Shown: one piece after another, positions 52,996 to 56,928 of the stretch
How the letters are laid out: each line of letters starts with the position of its first letter
How positions within the stretch are numbered: position 1 is the stretch's first letter
Assembly (NCBI GenBank): GCA_019636945.1
Contig: JAHBWO010000008.1
Location: forward strand, 1-56,928
Source of the DNA: Nitrospira sp.
GTDB taxonomy: Bacteria; Nitrospirota; Nitrospiria; Nitrospirales; Nitrospiraceae
Reading direction: 5' to 3'
DNA length: 56,928 nt
The notes under the pieces: generated by a model
The model's database searches: none
Told to the model about the DNA's origin: nothing
What the model saw: only the letters and a program-made list of their open reading frames with translations
Made by a program: the position numbers and the translations under genes

Positions 52996-53310
52996 CTAGG
53001 GTGCGCCCCACAGAATCCGGCCTCCTCGCTCGACCAGCTTGATGACTGCTGGATCATCAGGCGACAGAGTGAGGGTGCGGTTGCCATCTTTGCTTCGAAG
53101 CACAAGCCCAACCTCGCCGTTTGCATCCAACCCAATCCCCGCACGGGCTTTCCCTTTTGCATCCAGGAGTAAGAATTCTTCAGCGTTCACTCCATTCGAC
53201 TTCTGTGCTTCGGCAGAGTTCGGAAGAACGACCTGGGTGCTGACGATCCCACCGACTATTCCGCCAAAAAATGACGCAACGCAAAGTATCAGCATCTGTT
53301 TATTCATCAC
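52996..53310 (-). CDS. hypothetical exported or membrane-anchored protein
   Basis: A 104-residue protein with an N-terminal hydrophobic segment ('MLILCVASFFGGIVGGIVSTQVVLPNSAEAQ'), either a cleaved signal peptide (AEA-Q) or an anchor. The rest, 'AEEFLLLDAKGKARAGIGLDANGEVGLVLRSKDGNRTLTLSPDDPAVIKLV', has a repeat-like 'D..G..RA.IGLD..G.VGLVL' pattern that recalls small beta-rich periplasmic proteins. No family was identified. It converges on rpmB with 24 bp between stops. Confidence 0.75.
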   Translation of the reverse strand: MMNKQMLILCVASFFGGIVGGIVSTQVVLPNSAEAQKSNGVNAEEFLLLDAKGKARAGIGLDANGEVGLVLRSKDGNRTLTLSPDDPAVIKLVERGGRILWGAP

Positions 53311-53851
53311 GGCGGATCCTTTCGTACAATGAAGCTGAAATCTATCTCCACGTGGTTTATTAAGGAAGTCGGTACCCTACAGGGCAACCATAGGCCTCTC
53401 AATGAATCGTTCGCCTCAGAACATGCGTCAACTCATCTCCTGGTGTCATGTACATGCACTGGATCTGGCATTCGTTCTTGATTTTGAGATAGGTGCTAAC
53501 TGTGCATATTGAGTGCCTACAGGGCAGATCCCTTATAATCGCTGCACTGAGTATTTGAGGTTGTACACAATCCATGAGTTAAGAACCAACCGCACAAGCA
53601 AATCGATAACGCTCTCTCTTGATTATTCACAAGTGAGCTGATCTTGCATGTGCGAAGAGTGCGGATTCGCTCCTGGCCAACATCCCAATTGTTTGAGGAG
53701 GATGGCACTGAGGGAAGTTGCACAATCCCGTGGAAAAGAGAGGCCCTGTAAGGCCATCACCTATGTTGAGAGAGGTTCTGGAAACCTAGGTTGCCTGGAA
53801 AGAGTTATACGAGATACTGTCTGACAGCACCCTGAGCCCAGTCGTCAATAG
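53311..53851. other. intergenic region left of the IS3 element, possibly with a small gene
   Basis: About 540 bp without a clear gene. The motif CCTACAGGGCA occurs twice, at 53376-53386 and 53516-53526. A promoter-like TTGAGT (53509-53514) / TATAAT (53534-53539) pair has a long 19-bp spacer. It could drive the 58-codon frame at 53648-53824 or a small RNA. Nothing else was identified. Confidence 0.4.
53648..53824 (+). CDS. possible small cysteine-containing protein, unknown
   Basis: An ATG-initiated frame of 58 codons, starting MCEECGFAPGQHPNCLRRMA and ending LERVIRDTV. Five cysteines, including CEEC near the start, could bind metal. No good ribosome binding site is seen (AGTGAG lies 12 bp upstream). 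It ends 27 bp before the IS3 element. It may be genuine or a chance frame. Confidence 0.3.
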   Translation: MCEECGFAPGQHPNCLRRMALREVAQSRGKERPCKAITYVERGSGNLGCLERVIRDTV

Positions 53852-53872
53852 TGGACGCCATAGGTTACAGCC

Positions 53873-54733
53873 TCATGCCGCTGGCTGTTGACGGGCCCAC
53901 TGTTGGGCAAATGCCGCCGGTGAGCGATTTCCCAGTCTCGAATGGCGTCGCTGACGGTTGTAGAAGACATCCATGTACTCTGCGATCTCCCGTCGGGCCT
54001 GTTCCCGCGTTTCATAGCGCCGGTGATGCACCAGTTCGTTCTTCAGCGTACCCCAAAAACTTTCCATCGGGGCATTGTCGTAACAGTTGCCTTTCCTACT
54101 CATGGATGCGGTCATGCCGAACTGGCGTAATCGATCTTGATACTCTTGGGCACAATACTGCGAGCCGCGATCGGAGTGGTGAATCAGTCCTGGTTGCGGG
54201 CGCTTCGCCCCCACCGCCATGACCAGGGCCTGACTCACCAACTCCGTCGTCATCCGGCCCTCCATCGCATGGCCAACCACCTCGCACGTGTACAGATCCT
54301 TGATCCCGGCCACATACAACCACCCTTCCGCCGTAGGGACGTACGTGATATCGGTGACCCAGGTCTCATTCGGTCGCGTGGCAGTAAACGTTTGGGCCAA
54401 CCGGTTGTCCGCAACGGGCAGCGCGTGATTCGAATTCGTGGTGGTTTTGAACCGGCGCACCTGGGAACAGCGCAGCCCAAGTTTCTTTCGCAGCCGCTTA
54501 ATGCGGCCGACTCCGGCTAGGAAACCGTCCTCACGCAGTTCGGCTTGCAGCCGTTCCGGGCCATAAGTCTGACGCGTGCGCACATGCGCAGCCTGGATCG
54601 CCACTTCCAGCCGCGCATTCTCCTGGGCGCGTGTCGAGGGACGACGGTGCTGCCAGGCATAGTAGCCGCTTCGAGACACCTCCAGTACCCGACACAGCAT
54701 GGCTAGGGGATACTGGTGGCGCAGCGTCGTCAT
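53873..54733 (-). CDS. IS3-family transposase OrfB (DDE integrase domain)
   Basis: A 286-residue integrase-type transposase. The N-terminal half contains the HTH_21-like segment ('YGPERLQAELREDGFLAGVGRIKRLRKKLGL'). The rve domain holds the DDE residues: Asp in 'TWVTDITYVPT', Asp in 'LIHHSDRGSQY' and Glu in 'NAPMESFWGTLKNEL'. Its ATG overlaps the orfA stop by 4 bp, in the -1 frame relative to orfA, so it is normally made as an OrfAB fusion by frameshifting. Confidence 0.95.
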   Translation of the reverse strand: MTTLRHQYPLAMLCRVLEVSRSGYYAWQHRRPSTRAQENARLEVAIQAAHVRTRQTYGPERLQAELREDGFLAGVGRIKRLRKKLGLRCSQVRRFKTTTNSNHALPVADNRLAQTFTATRPNETWVTDITYVPTAEGWLYVAGIKDLYTCEVVGHAMEGRMTTELVSQALVMAVGAKRPQPGLIHHSDRGSQYCAQEYQDRLRQFGMTASMSRKGNCYDNAPMESFWGTLKNELVHHRRYETREQARREIAEYMDVFYNRQRRHSRLGNRSPAAFAQQWARQQPAA

Positions 54734-55047
54734 GAGTGCGTACCGGGCAGCTGCGCCTTTGCAAAGTACGCGGTGGCTTTTTTTAGGATATCGCGCTCCA
54801 TCCGCGCCTCGGCTAGCTCCCGTTTGAGGCGAGACACCTCGGCCTCGAGATCGGTGACCGGCCGTCGGACGTCGCTCAGCCCTGCCAGCCGCCCATGCCG
54901 CGCCCGAAACACCCAGTTCGCGAGCGTCTTCTCGGACATGGTCAGTCGTCTTGCCGCCTCGGGAATTGTCAGCTCCTGATCAAGCACCACCCGCACGGCT
55001 TGCTCCCGGAACTCCTTCGTATACTTCTGTCGCGGTAACCGTTCCAT
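54730..55047 (-). CDS. IS3-family transposase OrfA (HTH_Tnp_1)
   Basis: A 105-residue DNA-binding subunit. Residues about 7-55 are the helix-turn-helix ('YTKEFREQAVRVVLDQELTIPEAARRLTMSEKTLANWVFRARH'), and 67-90 a leucine zipper ('DLEAEVSRLKRELAEARMERDILKKA'). The run of seven A residues on the transcript (54784-54778), followed by G, sits in codons 'CTA AAA AAA GCC' near the end of orfA and is a typical slippery sequence for -1 frameshifting into orfB. Confidence 0.95.
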   Translation of the reverse strand: MERLPRQKYTKEFREQAVRVVLDQELTIPEAARRLTMSEKTLANWVFRARHGRLAGLSDVRRPVTDLEAEVSRLKRELAEARMERDILKKATAYFAKAQLPGTHS

Positions 55048-55088
55048 CCCACACCTCCCACCCTCAGATCATAGGTTGAAGGCGTCCA

Positions 55089-55298
55089 CTTTTTCGAGCC
55101 TAGCTCACCCCTTACGACACGTCGGAGCAGAACGGCTGTCGGCTTACAGACGGCAAGGTCTGAAGTTGAGAACGAGACTGCTCCTTGCAGCAAGGCGTTT
55201 CGGGTATGACCTGGGGAACATACGACTCTCTATCCTTCTGAGACTCTCTGAAAGGTACCCCGTCGATGCAGACCGTGGCGATCACTTCCCCTTGTCAG
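55089..55298. other. intergenic region right of the IS3 element
   Basis: About 210 bp with no gene, repeat or promoter that I can support. Confidence 0.4.
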
Positions 55299-56060
55299 TT
55301 AGGGCTTCGTGCCGATGAAGACGAATCCATCCGTTTTCCCGCTATTCCATGCGGCGCTGGTGAGCTGCTTGGTCACAGCATCAAATAGTCCGATCCCGTT
55401 CACCGTCTGCGTTCCAAGCGTGCAGCCGCTTTGTCCACCAAATGTAATGGTCACGGTAAACACATTCCCGTCTGTCCTCGGTACAAACGTGCCGCTGAAC
55501 AGACAGCCCGCACTAGAACTGCCTGAGACTGTTCCTGTGGATGTCAGAACGGCCGTCGCAGTTTCAGTCGCCGTGACAGAACCACTATAGGTGCCTGCAA
55601 TGGCATTCGGATCCGGCGTCAACTCATAATCGGTATCGTACGCCGTCGAAAACGTGCTCTGCGTGCTGTTCTGATAGGCGATCGTGCCACTCAAGTTTTG
55701 CTTGGTGACATAGCTGCCATTGATTGTCCCGGTGAGCAATCCAGTTTGCAGATTGAAGTCTCTTGCATCCGACGAAGTGAATGCTCCACTTTGAGCGCTG
55801 CTCGTTCCTTGAATAAACCCTTCAAGGAGTGAGGGGTTGCCAACTGCAGAATAGAGGAGCCAATAGGCACCGTTGTCAAGAACCAGTCCGGTCACGGCAC
55901 GATTGCTGTTCGTCGTCCCCCTCCAAATCCCCTCGGCAGGATTTGCCGTGAGCGCCGGAGGAGCTGGCGTCGGCGTATCCCCCTCACCACTACAGGCAGA
56001 AAGACTCACGAGCCATAACAGGCCGATCACTGGAGGCACCATCCATCTCCGCTGCATCAC
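55299..56060 (-). CDS. hypothetical lipoprotein
   Basis: A 253-residue protein with a lipoprotein signal peptide ('PPVIGLLWLVSLSACSGEG', lipobox LSAC with Cys at about residue 23), so it is expected to be anchored to a membrane by lipid. The mature part is rich in Thr, Ser, Gly and Asn and has alternating strands, for example 'GTYSGSVTATETATAVLTSTGTVSGSSSAGCLFSGTFVPRTDGNVFTVTITFGG'. Two cysteines in this region (C205-like 'AGCLF' and 'SGCTL') might form a disulfide. Probably a beta-sandwich. No family recognised. Confidence 0.78.
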   Translation of the reverse strand: MMQRRWMVPPVIGLLWLVSLSACSGEGDTPTPAPPALTANPAEGIWRGTTNSNRAVTGLVLDNGAYWLLYSAVGNPSLLEGFIQGTSSAQSGAFTSSDARDFNLQTGLLTGTINGSYVTKQNLSGTIAYQNSTQSTFSTAYDTDYELTPDPNAIAGTYSGSVTATETATAVLTSTGTVSGSSSAGCLFSGTFVPRTDGNVFTVTITFGGQSGCTLGTQTVNGIGLFDAVTKQLTSAAWNSGKTDGFVFIGTKP

Positions 56061-56356
56061 TGTTCTCCTTATGAAGCGACGTCCGACCTCTCGAAAACTG
56101 GACGAGTATTTTTAGCAGCCTGCATAGAATAACTCCTATCCCACTCTAGAAGGGGACAGGAGTATGGCCAATCGATCAGCTGATCAAAATTGGACAAAGC
56201 GGTTTGATTGCTAGCGGAACATCGAGGACAATCGAAAAGAAGGAACAGTCAGGGCAAGCGTGCTTGAAAGAAGGGAACACTGGGTGCTTTTACCGGACGG
56301 CGCAATGAAGAACGACTGCACCGGATGAGCGAGTCGGCCGCATACGAAGTGCGGTT
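56061..56356. other. intergenic region between lipoprotein and tRNA genes
   Basis: About 300 bp without a supported gene. GGGGACAGGAGT at 56152-56163 is a good ribosome-binding sequence, but the following ATG opens only 16 codons. I see nothing else here. Confidence 0.4.
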
Positions 56357-56431
56357 TGGAGCGGGCGATGGGATTTGAACCCACGACAACTTGCTTGGGA
56401 AGCAAGGACTCTACCACTGAGCTACGCCCGC
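56357..56431 (-). tRNA. tRNA-Gly (anticodon CCC)
   Basis: A complete minus-strand tRNA of 72 nt plus an encoded CCA. The acceptor stem is GCGGGCG/CGCCCGC, the D arm GCTC-AGTGGTA-GAGT, the anticodon stem CTTGC/GCAAG around loop TTCCCAA (anticodon CCC, reads GGG), and the T arm GTGGG-TTCAAAT-CCCAT. It is a minor glycine isoacceptor. Confidence 0.96.
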
Positions 56432-56442
56432 TCGTTAGGGAT

Positions 56443-56471
56443 CTTATACAGCAACACTGGCTGAGTGTCCA
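56443..56471 (-). promoter_or_regulatory. promoter of tRNA-Gly
   Basis: On the minus strand, TGGACA (56471-56466) and TATAAG (56448-56443) are 17 bp apart. The -10 ends 12 bp before the mature tRNA 5' end, so the start site is only a few bases upstream of it. Confidence 0.6.
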
Positions 56472-56654
56472 GCTGCGGATAAGGCCTGGATCGAAAACCT
56501 GCCGAAGTTGGTTAACCAACCCGAACCGCATATTTTGCAAGTGAACGATAGAGGAAGACAGGCAGGTCGTCAAGTTCCAGCTCCACGTTACCGTTCATAA
56601 TCCTTCAGTGTCAGGATAATTGAATTCATCTGTTTACGTTTTGGCATTAACCCA

Positions 56655-56928
56655 TCAGTACGAGCACCCAACGCAAGTTTTTCCTACACGTATAGGAAAT
56701 GCGGCAGTGGAGACAATAGTCCGCAGCTCATCCTGAGAGACTGTCCATGAAGAACCACGGCCTGACAGCCGTGGTCTCCATGTTTCATGCTTCGCATGAG
56801 CCGCTTCGCGGCGCCCTGCTCTCACCCCCATCCTTCCAGATGGGGTACTCCCGCTCGAATAGACTTCAGTCTTGGCCTTCAACGCCGCAATAATACGATT
56901 ATCAATGTTGCGCATGATCACTTGTCCT
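56655..56928 (-). pseudogene. interrupted RHH antitoxin-like gene (FitA-type start), partial at right edge
   Basis: From the right edge, the minus strand reads GQVIMRNIDNRIIAALKAK, which resembles the ribbon-helix-helix start of FitA-type antitoxins ('M.QV.vRNlDd.vv.aLKaRA'). The frame is open to the window edge. After about 20 residues the reading continues as TEVYSSGSTPSGRMGVRAG, unlike any antitoxin, and through four hairpins (56754-56845) to a stop near 56655. I interpret this as an antitoxin gene broken by a foreign segment. The short match makes this tentative. Confidence 0.5.
56754..56845 (-). repeat. array of four stem-loops, IS200/IS605 right-end or omegaRNA-like
   Basis: Four perfect stem-loops lie within 92 bp: CCCCATC/GATGGGG (56826-56845), GCCGC-TTC-GCGGC (56800-56812), CATGC-TTC-GCATG (56786-56798) and ACCACGGC/GCCGTGGT (56754-56775). 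The two central ones share a GAA loop on the minus strand. IS200/IS605-group elements end in such hairpins, and TnpB guide RNAs derive from this end. No tnpA or tnpB gene is visible, so this would be a remnant or a cassette whose gene is outside the window. Confidence 0.5.

Larger units (their letters stand above)
53852..55088 (-). mobile_element. IS3-family insertion sequence, complete
   Basis: A 1237-bp element bounded by TGGACGCC (53852-53859) and GGCGTCCA (55081-55088). An extra AG/CT outside extends the match to AGTGGACGCC / GGCGTCCACT (53850-53859 / 55081-55090). It carries orfA and orfB on the minus strand with a frameshift signal, the standard IS3 design. No direct duplication of the flanking DNA is obvious, so the insertion may be old or have undergone recombination. 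Both genes look intact, so it may be active. Confidence 0.9.

Noticed and set aside
53517..53723. 68-residue minus-strand frame left of the IS3 element
   Set aside because: No start signal or recognisable pattern, and it competes with the plus-strand candidate in the same spacer.
53820..55120. Target-site duplication flanking the IS3 element
   Set aside because: Bases next to the two ends (TAG on the left, CTT on the right) do not match for 3 to 5 bp whichever repeat boundary is used.
1..56928. CRISPR array, rRNA genes or prophage
   Set aside because: No regularly spaced direct repeats, rRNA-like sequence or phage structural genes were seen on reading through.

Overview
The window is about 57 kb from a Gram-negative, diderm bacterium of moderately high GC. 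Evidence for the cell envelope includes LptF/LptG, LpxD, a TonB-dependent outer-membrane receptor and a lipoprotein. Gene content and style (zinc-ribbon L28, a Pil/Chp-like chemosensory cluster, late cobalamin synthesis, a GlcD-GlcF fusion) would fit Nitrospirota such as Nitrospira. That assignment is an inference from memory and not something the window proves.

Layout. (1) 1-640, minus: the start of a glutathionylspermidine synthase-like gene running off the left edge, preceded by a small unknown gene. (2) 0.8-9.1 kb, minus: a tightly coupled type I restriction-modification operon, hsdM-hsdS-[XRE+ImmA protease]-[DUF4411 PIN-like]-hsdR, with a toxin-antitoxin-like pair embedded between S and R. 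(3) 9.4-18.8 kb: housekeeping and accessory genes, namely an MtfA/M90-like peptidase with a SEC-C tail, a dicarboxylate/amino-acid symporter, a 215-bp inverted-repeat element touching the end of a MoaD/ThiS-like gene, an FAD/Fe-S 2-hydroxyacid oxidase, a D-2-hydroxyacid dehydrogenase, a TPR protein and a cold-shock protein. (4) 19.0-24.3 kb, plus: lptF-lptG, then a fabF-like synthase, an acyl carrier protein with an unusual basic tail, and lpxD. (5) 25.1-35.8 kb, minus: a chemosensory cluster (response regulator, CheW, MCP, a hybrid CheA with three Hpt domains, two more CheW-like proteins, a REC-coiled-coil protein, an Hpt-like protein without its histidine, and a degenerate HD-GYP protein). 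It has no CheR or CheB and resembles Pil/Chp (type IV pilus) systems. (6) 36.3-52.6 kb, minus: a 16-kb cobalamin uptake, salvage and assembly cluster. btuF-btuC-btuD-nitrilase follows one cobalamin riboswitch; btuB-cbiA-CWC-bluB-ATR-cobU-cobT-cobS-cbiB-cobD-cbiZ-cobQ follows a second. (7) 52.8-56.9 kb: rpmB, two unknown exported proteins, a complete IS3-family element, tRNA-Gly(CCC), and at the right edge an interrupted RHH-antitoxin start followed by four closely packed hairpins resembling the end of an IS200/IS605-type element.

How the genes work together. The cobalamin block can take up corrinoids (BtuB, BtuFCD), cut the lower loop off foreign cobamides (CbiZ), make the DMB base (BluB), activate it (CobT), adenosylate (ATR), add the aminopropanol arm (CobD, CbiB) and finish the nucleotide loop (CobU, CobS). 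CbiA and CobQ amidate the corrin ring, but no ring-building genes are visible here. The first riboswitch is followed by an intrinsic terminator and the second by a hairpin over the Shine-Dalgarno sequence, so the two transcripts appear to be controlled by different mechanisms. In the chemosensory block, several signalling domains have lost expected catalytic residues, suggesting scaffold or sensor roles.

No CRISPR array, rRNA operon, prophage or replication origin was seen. All family calls are from reading the sequence by eye; no database search was run.
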